Source: Granulosicoccus sp.
GTDB taxonomy: Bacteria; Pseudomonadota; Gammaproteobacteria; Granulosicoccales; Granulosicoccaceae
Direction: 5' to 3'
Assembly: GCA_020627685.1 (NCBI GenBank)
Contig: JAHDGK010000016.1
Span: 1-64,000 of the forward strand
DNA length: 64,000 nt
The notes beneath the pieces are model-generated. The model did not search any database. It saw only the letters and a program-made list of their open reading frames with translations, and was not told where the DNA came from. The translations under genes and the position numbers were made by a program. This document shows positions 54,952 through 63,380 of this stretch, piece after piece. How positions within the stretch are numbered: position 1 is the first letter of the stretch; every line of letters starts with the position of its first letter.

Positions 54952-56061
54952 CTAAAAATTCCGACTTTCAAAATCAATTCTCGGATCAATCAAGTGGTAC
55001 ATAACATCACCGACCAACTGTAAAACTAGACCGAGCAGTGTGAAGAAATACAGCGTGGCAAAGACCACCGGGTAGTCTCGGTTAATGGTTGCTTCCCAAC
55101 CTAGTAATCCAAGCCCATCGAGTGAAAATATGACTTCTATAAGAATGGAGCCGGTAAACAGGATAGACACGAATGCACTCGGAAACCCTGCTATGACAAT
55201 AAGCATGGCATTGCGAAATACGTGCTTGTACAAAACCTGATTCTCGTTTAAGCCTTTTGCTCGCGCGGTCTGAACGTACTGCATACCAATTTGATCAAGA
55301 AAGGAATTTTTAGTTAGCATGGTTAAGCTTGCAAATCCGCTAATAACCATGGCCGTGACCGGCAGCGTGATGTGCCAGAAATAGTCTGCGATTCTGGCTG
55401 GCCAATCCAGCTGATCCCAGTTTGGAGAGGTCAGACCTCTTAGCGGAAAGAAATCGAAATAGCGTCCACCGGCAAACAAAATAATAAGCAGTATGGCAAA
55501 TAGAAAACCCGGAATCGCGTATCCGACAACTATCGCGCCGCTACTCCACACATCAAATGATGAGCCGTCTTTGACGGCCTTTTTAATGCCTAGGGGAATG
55601 GATATTAAGTAGACGAATAAGGTGGTCCATAAGCCCAGACTTATCGATACCGGCATCTTGTCCAGTACAAGATTGATAACGGTTTCGTCGCGAAAGTAGC
55701 TACTGCCGAAGTCAAATCGGGCGTAGTCCCAAAGCATGGTAAAAAATCGTTCATGTACTGGCTTGTCAAAGCCGAACTGTTTTTCGATCTCTTCGATAAT
55801 GGCAGGGTCTAGTCCCTGCGCTCCCCTGTACTTAGAGTCGGAGCCGGATTGTAAGCTGCCGGTGTCTTGCCCGGAGTCGGCTAAGTCACCGGCCTGACCG
55901 GAAAACGCAGCCGTTGAATCAGCTGCGTTACCACGCATTTCAGCTAAGACTTTTTCTACCGGTCCGCCTGGCGCAAACTGGATGACGGTAAAGTTGATGA
56001 TCATGATTCCCAGTAGCGTCGGGATGATCAGCAACAGGCGTCTTAATATATAAGCCAGCAT
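54952..56061 (-). CDS. yejB: Microcin C/peptide ABC transporter permease YejB
   Basis: A 369-residue inner-membrane subunit. '[23 protein letters not shown]' and '[17 protein letters not shown]' are the standard YejB opening. The Ser/Gly/Asp-rich periplasmic insert (about residues 45-90, '[20 protein letters not shown]') is a YejB feature, followed by '[18 protein letters not shown]'. The EAA loop is '[25 protein letters not shown]'. It lies 39 bases after yejA. Confidence 0.94.
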   Translation of the reverse strand: MLAYILRRLLLIIPTLLGIMIINFTVIQFAPGGPVEKVLAEMRGNAADSTAAFSGQAGDLADSGQDTGSLQSGSDSKYRGAQGLDPAIIEEIEKQFGFDKPVHERFFTMLWDYARFDFGSSYFRDETVINLVLDKMPVSISLGLWTTLFVYLISIPLGIKKAVKDGSSFDVWSSGAIVVGYAIPGFLFAILLIILFAGGRYFDFFPLRGLTSPNWDQLDWPARIADYFWHITLPVTAMVISGFASLTMLTKNSFLDQIGMQYVQTARAKGLNENQVLYKHVFRNAMLIVIAGFPSAFVSILFTGSILIEVIFSLDGLGLLGWEATINRDYPVVFATLYFFTLLGLVLQLVGDVMYHLIDPRIDFESRNF

Positions 56062-56100
56062 TAGCGAGGAATGGACAGACTTGCTTGTTTAAAGATCGTG

Positions 56101-57963
56101 TTAACGAGTCAAGTCCAGTTTGCTATCCAGCTCTTGGTCTACCCACCAACCGGTTGGAAAACCTGAGCCGATATACTTGGGCAACACATCTGGTTTTCCA
56201 AAACGATTCCAATGGGCAAAGCGATGAGTGCCATTGTAAAACTGAGGCACGACATAGTAGTTCCAGAGTAGCACTCTATCTAATGCACGGTTAATAACCT
56301 GCAGCTGTTCCAATGATTCAGCTGAAATTATTTTTTCGATGAGTTCATCCACTATCGGGTTTACGATGCCCGCCATATTCGCGGTGCCACGTTCTGCGGC
56401 CGCCGCGGAACCATAGTAAGAACGTAGTTCCGGTCCTGGAGGAGGAAAAAAGTTAAGGCGCGCTGAAATCATATCGAAATCGAAGTCGTCGACTCGCACC
56501 TGGTATTGAGCACTATCCACAACTCGCACCGTATTGTCGATACCCGCCTTTTTAAGATTCTGAAGAAACGGTGCGGCTACGCGTTGGCCATCCGGTTGTA
56601 CAAGCAATAGCTCCAAGCCCATTTGCTTACCGTCTTTCATGAGTTTGCCGCCTTCCAAATTCCAGCCTGCAGCGTTGAACAGTTTAATGGCTTCACGCAA
56701 TTGTTTTCGATTGCGTCCACTGCCATCACTGACGGGGAGTTTAAATTCTTCTGTGAATACTTCGGGTGGTAGTTGATCCCTGTACGGTTCCAGTACGGCA
56801 ATTTCTTCTGCAGATGGAACGCCTGATGCGCCGTATTCTGAGTTGGGGAAGTAGCTGTTAATGCGATCGTATTGATTGTATAAAATAGTGCGTTTGATAG
56901 TTTCAAAGTCGTAAAGCAGGTTGATACCCTTACGCACATTTAAATCGTCGAAGGGAGGTCTGCGTAGGTTCAGGAAGAACGCCTGGATAGCTTGCGGGGT
57001 ATTGTCCGGTGGCGTAATCAGTAAAACCTCGCCATTGTCTACTTCTTCCATTTCATACCCGGTGGCCCATCGCTTTGAACTGTTCTCAGCGCGAAAGTCT
57101 ATATCTCCCGCCTTAAAGGCTTCGTGCATGACTTCTAAATCGCGGTAATAGTCAAACCGGATAGTCTCAATGGTATTCAAGCCTTTGTTTACGGCGAGAT
57201 CCTCACCCCAGTAATTTTCGACACGCTGGTAGGTGATAGATCGACCGGCATCTATATTTGAAATGGCGTATGCACCGCTAGCGGGTTGCGGTGTTAAAAA
57301 AGTCTTGCTGATGTCTTTGTCTTTCCAGTACTCAACTGATAGCGGTGATAAACCGGCGACTTTCATTAGCGGTTTCATTGTGTCAGTGGTTGAAAAAGTA
57401 AATTTGATGCGATGGGTGTCCAGTACTTCGGCACCCGCTACTTCATCATAGAAAGACTTAAGAAACGGCCGTCCATGTTCGCGAATGGTTTTAAAAGAAA
57501 ATTCGATATCCGCGGCCGTGATAGGCGTGCCATTATCAAAGCGCGCCTCGGGGCGCATGTTGAAAATGATCCAGGACTTATCGTCAGGGTATTCCACAGA
57601 TTCTGCGAGCAACCCATAGCCGGAAGACAGCTCGTCGGCTGACCCGATCATAAGGGAGTCGCCCACGGCGCCGATGCTGCGCGGAAAGCTGCCTTTTAGA
57701 ATGTACGTGTTGAGGCTATCAAAACTACCGAATGCGCCTAATACAATCGAGCCACCTACGGGTGCGTCAGGGTTGACGTACGGCCAGTGAGTCATAGACT
57801 CGTCGTAAAGGGGTTCTCCAAACTCTGCAATGCTCCAGGTCTTGGTGACGTCGGCGCTGGCCGGGCTGTTTACGAAAACAGCGGCTAAACAGCCTGCAGC
57901 CAGTCCTATGGTCTTAACCCACGTTGTCATACGATTTGAGTTGCGAAGTATTCTATTTCTCAT
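56101..57963 (-). CDS. yejA: Extracellular solute-binding protein YejA (family 5)
   Basis: A 620-residue periplasmic binding protein. The signal peptide is 'IGLAAGCLAAVFVNSPASA'; the start may be Met12 (57930) instead of Met1. YejA markers are 'AEFGEPLYDESMTHWPYVNPDAPVGG', 'FDSLNTYILKG' and 'FNMRPEARFDNGTPITAADIEFSF'. It is the first gene of the yejABEF-radical SAM operon. E. coli YejA delivers microcin C and short formylated peptides; the ligand in this organism is unproven. Confidence 0.94.
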   Translation of the reverse strand: MRNRILRNSNRMTTWVKTIGLAAGCLAAVFVNSPASADVTKTWSIAEFGEPLYDESMTHWPYVNPDAPVGGSIVLGAFGSFDSLNTYILKGSFPRSIGAVGDSLMIGSADELSSGYGLLAESVEYPDDKSWIIFNMRPEARFDNGTPITAADIEFSFKTIREHGRPFLKSFYDEVAGAEVLDTHRIKFTFSTTDTMKPLMKVAGLSPLSVEYWKDKDISKTFLTPQPASGAYAISNIDAGRSITYQRVENYWGEDLAVNKGLNTIETIRFDYYRDLEVMHEAFKAGDIDFRAENSSKRWATGYEMEEVDNGEVLLITPPDNTPQAIQAFFLNLRRPPFDDLNVRKGINLLYDFETIKRTILYNQYDRINSYFPNSEYGASGVPSAEEIAVLEPYRDQLPPEVFTEEFKLPVSDGSGRNRKQLREAIKLFNAAGWNLEGGKLMKDGKQMGLELLLVQPDGQRVAAPFLQNLKKAGIDNTVRVVDSAQYQVRVDDFDFDMISARLNFFPPPGPELRSYYGSAAAAERGTANMAGIVNPIVDELIEKIISAESLEQLQVINRALDRVLLWNYYVVPQFYNGTHRFAHWNRFGKPDVLPKYIGSGFPTGWWVDQELDSKLDLTR

Positions 57964-58167
57964 CTAAACACTCATCTTTACCAGCCCGATTGCGGAGCGC
58001 TCACCGGGTGTTGTTGCTACCGGAAGTTTAGCAGTCTGTTTCCCAAGTCTCCCTGAGTGAGCACTAAGTTACATGCCACTGCCGTGCCATTGTCCTGTCG
58101 AGGGGGCAAAAGGCACAAACTTGACGCAGACCACCCTATATTAGGTACGATCCACAGCACAGAAACG

Positions 58168-58183
58168 GGTTCCTTTTGGAACC
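58168..58183 (+). repeat. Short hairpin in ynjB leader
   Basis: GGTTCC-TTTT-GGAACC, a perfect 6-bp stem with a four-T loop followed by TTTATG. It may be a minor RNA element or a weak terminator. Confidence 0.4.
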
Positions 58184-58251
58184 TTTATGTAATGTTGAGG
58201 ACATAAAAGCGCATTAGGGCTTTGTTTAAGAATATTTCTCTGATGCCTAAT

Positions 58252-58273
58252 TACGGGTCGGCAGTCGACCGTA
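58252..58273 (+). repeat. Hairpin just upstream of ynjB start
   Basis: TACGGGTCG and CGACCGTA pair around GCAGT with one bulged G. It ends 29 bases before the chosen ATG and could affect ribosome access. Confidence 0.4.
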
Positions 58274-58302
58274 TTACCACTACACGGAGCACCACATTTC
58301 GC

Positions 58303-59520
58303 ATGACTAACTGTCGAAACATACTTTTATCCTGGGCGGGCGCTGTTGCCTTGCTTTCAAGTGTACAAGCTGGCGCCGTCGAGCCTGACTCTCCGTGGAG
58401 TGAGGTTGTTGCCGAGGCCAAAGGGCAAAGTGTGTACTTTAATGCCTGGGGTGGCAGCGAACGAATTAACAGCTATTTAGCTTGGGTGGGTAAACGGCTT
58501 AGCGAAGACTATGGCGTCACTCTCGAACACGTAAAGGTCGGCGATATCGCTGAAATCGTAGGTCAGCTTGAAGCAGCGAAGCTCGTTGGCCGTGATGAGA
58601 AAGGCAATGTCGATCTAATGTGGGTCAATGGTGAAAACTTTGCAGCCATGAAGCGCCAGGCGCTTACCTGGGGTGCCTTTGCTACAGAGCTACCCAACAG
58701 CCAGTTTGTTCAGGATTCACCGTCTATCAAAGCGGACTTTTCGGTGCCTGTCGACGGGTTGGAATCTCCATGGGGAGGAGCGCAGCTTGTTTTTATTCAC
58801 GACACTGCCACAGTGGCTGAACCCCCGCGATCAGCCCAGGCGCTGATGGAATTCGTTAAGGGTGATGGTCGGTTTACCTATCCTGCACCACCTGCATTTC
58901 ATGGTACAACTTTCGTAAAGCAACTCCTGATAGAGCTGGGAGCAGGTTCAGACGCAACGGCACAAGCGCTGGCTAACGATGTTTCGACAAGCGATTTTGA
59001 ATCGGTCACTGCGCCGCTCTGGGAATACCTAGATGAATTTCACCCGTTGTTAAGGGGTGCTGGTAAGTCCTGGCCCACTAGCGGTGAGATGACTCGACAG
59101 CTGCTTGATGATGGCGAGATTGATATTGCGCTGTCGTTTAACCCTAATGAGGCAACAGCGGCAGTTAAGGGCGGGCAGTTGCCCGACTCTGTTCGTACCT
59201 ATGTGTTTGATAACGGCACGATCGGTAACACCCACTTCGTAACTATCCCTTGGAATGCCAATGCAAAAGCTGCGGCAATGGTGACAGCAAATTTTCTGAT
59301 ATCTGCTGAAGCTCAGGCTCGTAAAGCAGATCCTGAATTCTGGGGAGAGCCCACTGTGTTGGATGTATCGACCTTAGAAGCTGATGATCGTGCCTTGTTC
59401 GAAGGTATTGACTTGGGAGTTTGGGCATTGCCCATTGGCGCAGGTTCGGTCTTGGCAGAGCCGCATGCCTCCTGGGCAAATGCGTTGGAACAAGCGTGGC
59501 TCGAACGCTACGGTCAGTAG
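58303..59520 (+). CDS. ynjB: ABC transporter substrate-binding protein YnjB
   Basis: About 405 residues from ATG 58303, which gives the signal peptide 'ILLSWAGAVALLSSVQAGA'; the track start (TTG 58222) is unlikely. Binding-protein features are 'VYFNAWGGSERINSYLAWVG', 'VDLMWVNGENFAAMKRQ' and 'FTYPAPPAFHGTTFVKQLL'. It belongs to the iron/thiamine/spermidine-type binding proteins (ThiB-like fold). The YnjBCD ligand is not established in E. coli. It is first in ynjBCD-ynjF. The GGAG upstream is 13 bases from the ATG, a rather long spacing. Confidence 0.9.
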   Translation: MTNCRNILLSWAGAVALLSSVQAGAVEPDSPWSEVVAEAKGQSVYFNAWGGSERINSYLAWVGKRLSEDYGVTLEHVKVGDIAEIVGQLEAAKLVGRDEKGNVDLMWVNGENFAAMKRQALTWGAFATELPNSQFVQDSPSIKADFSVPVDGLESPWGGAQLVFIHDTATVAEPPRSAQALMEFVKGDGRFTYPAPPAFHGTTFVKQLLIELGAGSDATAQALANDVSTSDFESVTAPLWEYLDEFHPLLRGAGKSWPTSGEMTRQLLDDGEIDIALSFNPNEATAAVKGGQLPDSVRTYVFDNGTIGNTHFVTIPWNANAKAAAMVTANFLISAEAQARKADPEFWGEPTVLDVSTLEADDRALFEGIDLGVWALPIGAGSVLAEPHASWANALEQAWLERYGQ

Positions 59521-59592
59521 TTAACTAATGCGCCTGTTTCGGATGCTGGCACGAGCTTTCTCCCCACCATCCGGCAGGCACTCGAGTTCGGT

Positions 59593-61275
59593 ATGAGGCC
59601 GTATCTGTTTGGGCTCGCGGCCCTAGTCGCTACCTTATTTCTTTTGCCCATCGTATTAGGCGCTGCAGGTACAGTGATGCCGGCGTTTGGATGGGTTGAC
59701 AGTCTGGCTACAGAGGGTGGCTTTGAGGCCGTCGTTGCTGATCCGCGATTTTTCTCCGCAACCTATTTAAGTTTGTTTACCGGCATAGCGGCAACCGTTT
59801 TAGTTCTCCTTGTCACCTTAATGACATTGGTCTGTGTGCACGACACGCGTTTGTGGCGTTTTCTAAGCGCCTCATTGCCACCGATACTGGCAGTGCCTCA
59901 TGCAGCCATAGCGGTCGGCCTGCTCTTTCTCATTGCTCCGAGTGGTGCGCTTGTCCGATTTGTATCGCCAACGTTATCGGGTCTGACAAGACCTCCAACA
60001 GATTGGGTTGTTCCCGATGCGGGCGGTTGGTCCTTGATTATCGGTTTAGTGATCAAAGAGACGCCTTTTCTGTTGTTGGCAGCCGCTGCACAACTGTCTG
60101 CATTGAATGTCGGAGCTTCACTACGGATTGGTCGAACCTTGGGTTATTCCCCGGCGCGCTGCTGGAGTCGTCTGATCTTGCCACGCTTGTATCCCAGAAT
60201 TCGATTAACGCTTCTTATTATTCTGGCGTTTAACTTGACCGTTGTTGATATGGCCTTATTACTGGGCCCGGGCAGCCCTCCTACGTTATCGGTGCTGTTG
60301 ATGAGTTTGGTCAACGATCCTGACTCGCGAGGTGCGGCATCTGCTGGTGCGTTGCTGCTAGCAGCATTGGTTGCCTGTTGTTTTTTCCTGATGTGGTGTC
60401 TTGAGCATATTGTTGGAAAAATTGCAGCTGCGCGACGCCAAAGTGGAGCACGAGGACGTGGTTTTGGACTTTTTCGATTTATTGGCAAAGGTGTCGTTGT
60501 CAGTTTGCTGTTCGCCTGCATCGGCTCTCTGGTCTTACTGTTGATGTGGAGTTTCACCCGTCGTTGGCGATTTCCGGATGCAATCCCTAGTGAGTGGACG
60601 TTAAACAACTGGACAACTCGCGGTGACATGTTGTTGCAACCGGCTTGGACGACTTTGACGATTGCAGTCACTGTCATGCTTGTCTCGTTGCTCAGCGCTA
60701 TAGTCTGGTTAGAGCTTGAGCGATATCGTATCGCCCCGAAAATGGATAGCGTCTGGTTTCTACCCTTGCTTATTCCGCAGGTGAGTCTGCTGTTTGGATG
60801 GCAGGCGGTGGCGCTTTGGTGGGGCATAGACGGGCAATGGGGAACGGTCGTGTACACCCATTGGCTATATACCGTGCCTTATGTGGTGCTTATCTTGGCC
60901 GTGGCATGGCGTGAGCTGGATCCGGCATGGGGACATGCTGCGCATTCTCTGGGCGCCGGCTATTGGAAGGTGCTTTGGAAAATCCGCCTGCCTATGCTTC
61001 GGCGACCGCTTTGCCAAGCCGCTGCCGTAGCTATAGCTGTGAGTGTTGCGCAGTACTTGCCGACGCTCTTACTGGGTGCCGGGCGTCACCAAACCTTATC
61101 AACAGAACTGGTCACAAGTTTTGGTGGTGTGGACCGTCGAGTTATAGCAGCGCTTGCTGTACTTCAGAGCTTGTTGCCGCTTCTGGCATTTGTGTTGGCA
61201 TTAATTTACCCTCGTTGGCGGCAAACGCGATTGCAGAGAGGCAATTCCACTAACCCGTCAGGAACGATTGCTTAA
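59593..61275 (+). CDS. ynjC: ABC transporter permease YnjC, two fused permease modules
   Basis: A 560-residue inner-membrane protein with about 12 helices in two halves, like ThiP and FbpB. The first EAA loop is 'IGRTLGYSPARCWSRLILPRLYP', the second 'AAHSLGAGYWKVLWKIRLPMLRRP'. A basic cytoplasmic linker ('AARRQSGARGRGFG') joins the halves. The start 'MRPYLFGLAALVATLFLLPIV' is taken as annotated; a longer form is not supported. It lies 72 bases after ynjB. Confidence 0.92.
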   Translation: MRPYLFGLAALVATLFLLPIVLGAAGTVMPAFGWVDSLATEGGFEAVVADPRFFSATYLSLFTGIAATVLVLLVTLMTLVCVHDTRLWRFLSASLPPILAVPHAAIAVGLLFLIAPSGALVRFVSPTLSGLTRPPTDWVVPDAGGWSLIIGLVIKETPFLLLAAAAQLSALNVGASLRIGRTLGYSPARCWSRLILPRLYPRIRLTLLIILAFNLTVVDMALLLGPGSPPTLSVLLMSLVNDPDSRGAASAGALLLAALVACCFFLMWCLEHIVGKIAAARRQSGARGRGFGLFRFIGKGVVVSLLFACIGSLVLLLMWSFTRRWRFPDAIPSEWTLNNWTTRGDMLLQPAWTTLTIAVTVMLVSLLSAIVWLELERYRIAPKMDSVWFLPLLIPQVSLLFGWQAVALWWGIDGQWGTVVYTHWLYTVPYVVLILAVAWRELDPAWGHAAHSLGAGYWKVLWKIRLPMLRRPLCQAAAVAIAVSVAQYLPTLLLGAGRHQTLSTELVTSFGGVDRRVIAALAVLQSLLPLLAFVLALIYPRWRQTRLQRGNSTNPSGTIA

Positions 61276-61277
61276 GT

Positions 61278-61955
61278 ATGCATTCATTGCGCGTAGACAA
61301 CCTGAGCCTTCATCTGCCTAACGGTCAATGCCTGGTAGAGGACTTATCCTTTACGATTGAGCCGGGCTCTGTGCTGGCGCTCATGGGTCCCAGTGGTAGT
61401 GGAAAATCCAGCATATTGAGTTGGCTGACGGGTACGGCAGATTCTCGCATTAGTGCCCAAGGAAGCGTTTGGTTGGGTGAGAAAAAATTGAACTCTCTAC
61501 CCACGGAGAAGCGCCGTCTGGGCTTAATGCTTCAGCAGGATTATTTGTTTCCCCATATGAGCGTTGGTGAAAACCTCTATTTCGGTTTGCGTGGTGGCAC
61601 TCGACAAAGCCGTCGCGATCGTGTCCGGCAAAGCCTTGCCGACGCTGGTTTGGCTGGAATGGAAGACCGAGACCCGGCAACGTTGTCTGGTGGGCAGCGT
61701 GCGCGAGTGAGTCTTGTGCGCACACTGCTGTCAGATCCCTGCGCCTTATTGCTCGATGAGCCTTTCTCAGGACTGGATACCGCTTTGCGAGAACAGATAA
61801 GACGTTTTACCTGGGAGGCTGCCGCGAAGTTACCGGTATTACTGGTAACGCATGATCTTGCGGACATACCTCTGGATGCCAGAGTGCTGACTATTGGTGA
61901 ATGTAATCATTCTGTCGGCCCCTTAAGGGTTCAATCTCCTACGCAGGCTTTATAA
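61278..61955 (+). CDS. ynjD: ABC transporter ATP-binding protein YnjD
   Basis: A 225-residue single ABC ATPase. Walker A is 'GPSGSGKSSILSWLTG', Q-loop 'LMLQQDYLFPHMSVGENL', signature 'LSGGQRARVSLVRTLLSDP', Walker B 'ALLLDEPFSGLD' and the switch His in 'LLVTHDLADI'. It is full length. It starts two bases after ynjC and eight bases before ynjF, so all three are one translational unit. There is no C-terminal regulatory domain. Confidence 0.93.
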   Translation: MHSLRVDNLSLHLPNGQCLVEDLSFTIEPGSVLALMGPSGSGKSSILSWLTGTADSRISAQGSVWLGEKKLNSLPTEKRRLGLMLQQDYLFPHMSVGENLYFGLRGGTRQSRRDRVRQSLADAGLAGMEDRDPATLSGGQRARVSLVRTLLSDPCALLLDEPFSGLDTALREQIRRFTWEAAAKLPVLLVTHDLADIPLDARVLTIGECNHSVGPLRVQSPTQAL

Positions 61956-61962
61956 CAATCCT

Positions 61963-62568
61963 ATGTTGGATAAATTTATTGTCCCCATCCTTAAAAGACC
62001 TCTAAAACGAGTTGCAGCTCAATTACATAGACGAGGGATACGACCTGATACCGTAACAATTGCAGGCTTCGTTATCGGACTAATGGCAATACCCGCTGTT
62101 GCTTCAGGTAATCCCATGTTGGGTCTTGTTTGTTTGTTGCTCAACCGCATAGCAGATGGGGTTGACGGTGAACTAGCCAGGTTAAACACACCCACCGATG
62201 CGGGTGGTTTTTTAGATATTACGTTGGACTTTATTTTCTATGCAGCATTTCCGTTAGGATTCGCCATAGCAGATCCTGAGCAAAATGCACTGGCTTGTGC
62301 TGTTTTAATTGCAAGTTTTGTCGGAACGGGCGCCAGTTTTTTGGCTTTCGCCACGCTTGCAGAAAAGCACTCGGTAGTGAGTCCAGACTTTGAATACAAA
62401 AGTTTGTACTACCTCAATGGGTTAGCAGAAGGTACGGAGACAATTATCTGTTTTGTACTCATGTGCCTTTTCGCTTCGCATTTTTCTCTAATTGCCTGGG
62501 TGTTTTCGGTTATATGCCTCATAACTGCCATTAATCGCGTTATTTTTGGTTACCGCACACTCAGATAA
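61963..62568 (+). CDS. ynjF: CDP-alcohol phosphatidyltransferase family protein YnjF
   Basis: A 201-residue integral membrane enzyme. The catalytic motif is 'DGELARLNTPTDAGGFLDITLD'; the gap between 'AR' and 'G' is one residue shorter than in PgsA-type enzymes. The family transfers a phosphatidyl or similar group from a CDP-linked donor to an alcohol, making phospholipids. YnjF is annotated by similarity and its substrate is unknown. Like E. coli, this organism keeps it directly behind the ynjBCD transporter, which points to a link between the imported compound and the lipid head group (inference). Confidence 0.9.
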   Translation: MLDKFIVPILKRPLKRVAAQLHRRGIRPDTVTIAGFVIGLMAIPAVASGNPMLGLVCLLLNRIADGVDGELARLNTPTDAGGFLDITLDFIFYAAFPLGFAIADPEQNALACAVLIASFVGTGASFLAFATLAEKHSVVSPDFEYKSLYYLNGLAEGTETIICFVLMCLFASHFSLIAWVFSVICLITAINRVIFGYRTLR

Positions 62569-62671
62569 CTGGACGTAACGTCTAAAGTTAACTATGAGTA
62601 ACCCTGTAACACAAAGAAAATATCGTTAGTCACGTAGTTCCTTGAAACTTTGATGGTTGGTTGGGTAGTCA

Positions 62672-63355
62672 ATGAGTCGATTGCATATATCTATTTGGTG
62701 CACCTGCGCGCTAGCTTTTGCGCTAGTGAGCTGTGGCGATTCAGCAAACGTGGCAGACGCGGATTCCTCACAGCCGCAAAACGATGGCGAGAATGTAGAT
62801 CCCGCTCAACCACCTTCAGTGTCTCAGCCCATTGACGATGTGCCCGTAGTTCCCGGACCCGAGGGTGATAGCAACGTTAAGGTAAGCGCTATCGAGTACC
62901 CTCTGGATGCCGCATTAGGAGATATCTGGGGTATCGAGGACGATCACTACAGCATCGATTTCACGATCACCAACGGTAAGTTCCTCGTGACCCCCACTAC
63001 GATCGACGGTGTCACTCACAGCTTGCTGGTCCCTGTTGAAGCTAGCGCCGTCGTATATGCAGAACTCTATAGTCCCGGTGAGTCGTTTTCGTTCGCAACC
63101 TATAGCTACTCGCCTTTTGGTTCTGGAGGCGGCGTATTAGCAGGTGCTGCGTATTTCGATGTAGCGACGGTTGGTGTCGATCTAAATGAAAGCGGGGATG
63201 TAGAGCCCAACGAAACCTTTGAGGTTACGGGAGGCACAATCGAATTCGGAGGCATGCTTCCGGATATCGAACTGCGATTCAGTTTCACCCTGGAAAACGG
63301 CGTACAGGCCGAAGGCCATTACACCGGTTTGTTTGATTTTGCCGAGAGAAACTGA
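62672..63355 (+). CDS. Hypothetical lipoprotein
   Basis: A 227-residue protein. The signal 'ISIWCTCALAFALVSCGDS' ends in a lipobox with Cys at about residue 26. A Pro/Asp-rich linker (about 27-70, 'QPPSVSQPIDDVPVVPGPEG') leads to a beta-rich domain of about 155 residues with alternating polar and aromatic segments and many acidic residues ('GVDLNESGDVEPNETFEVTGG'). No family is recognised. The linker suggests a surface or periplasmic domain on a tether. It is convergent with the RND gene and shares the palindrome between them. Confidence 0.7.
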   Translation: MSRLHISIWCTCALAFALVSCGDSANVADADSSQPQNDGENVDPAQPPSVSQPIDDVPVVPGPEGDSNVKVSAIEYPLDAALGDIWGIEDDHYSIDFTITNGKFLVTPTTIDGVTHSLLVPVEASAVVYAELYSPGESFSFATYSYSPFGSGGGVLAGAAYFDVATVGVDLNESGDVEPNETFEVTGGTIEFGGMLPDIELRFSFTLENGVQAEGHYTGLFDFAERN

Positions 63356-63380
63356 TCCTGCTTAACACTTAAGCAGGATC
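63354..63380. terminator. Perfect 12-bp palindromic hairpin between convergent genes
   Basis: GATCCTGCTTAA pairs with TTAAGCAGGATC around the three-base loop CAC. It overlaps the stop codons of both flanking genes, so it is probably a shared bidirectional terminator or 3'-end protector even though T-runs are absent. Confidence 0.6.

Larger units (their letters stand above)
57964..58302. other. 339-base divergent region between yejA and ynjB
   Basis: This must hold the promoters of two divergent operons. I see no small gene. A TTGACG at 58121 and an AT-rich stretch 10-20 bases later (TATATTAGGTACGAT) could be a sigma-70 promoter for ynjB, but spacing is poor. Two hairpins, annotated separately, lie in the putative ynjB leader. 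I recognise no known riboswitch; a thiamine box was looked for and is absent. Confidence 0.5.

Noticed and set aside
50754-57963. Microcin C biosynthesis or immunity locus
   Set aside because: Only the importer genes are present; no mccA-like peptide, MccB adenylyltransferase or MccF/MccE-type immunity gene is in the window.
58121-58151. Sigma-70 promoter for ynjB (TTGACG ... TACGAT)
   Set aside because: A 19-base spacer and imperfect boxes; kept only as a remark in the intergenic entry.
60144-60857. 237-residue minus-strand ORF inside ynjC
   Set aside because: It is the antisense shadow of a clear 12-helix permease, has no family features, and its composition (Arg, Ser, Pro rich) is typical of an antisense frame.
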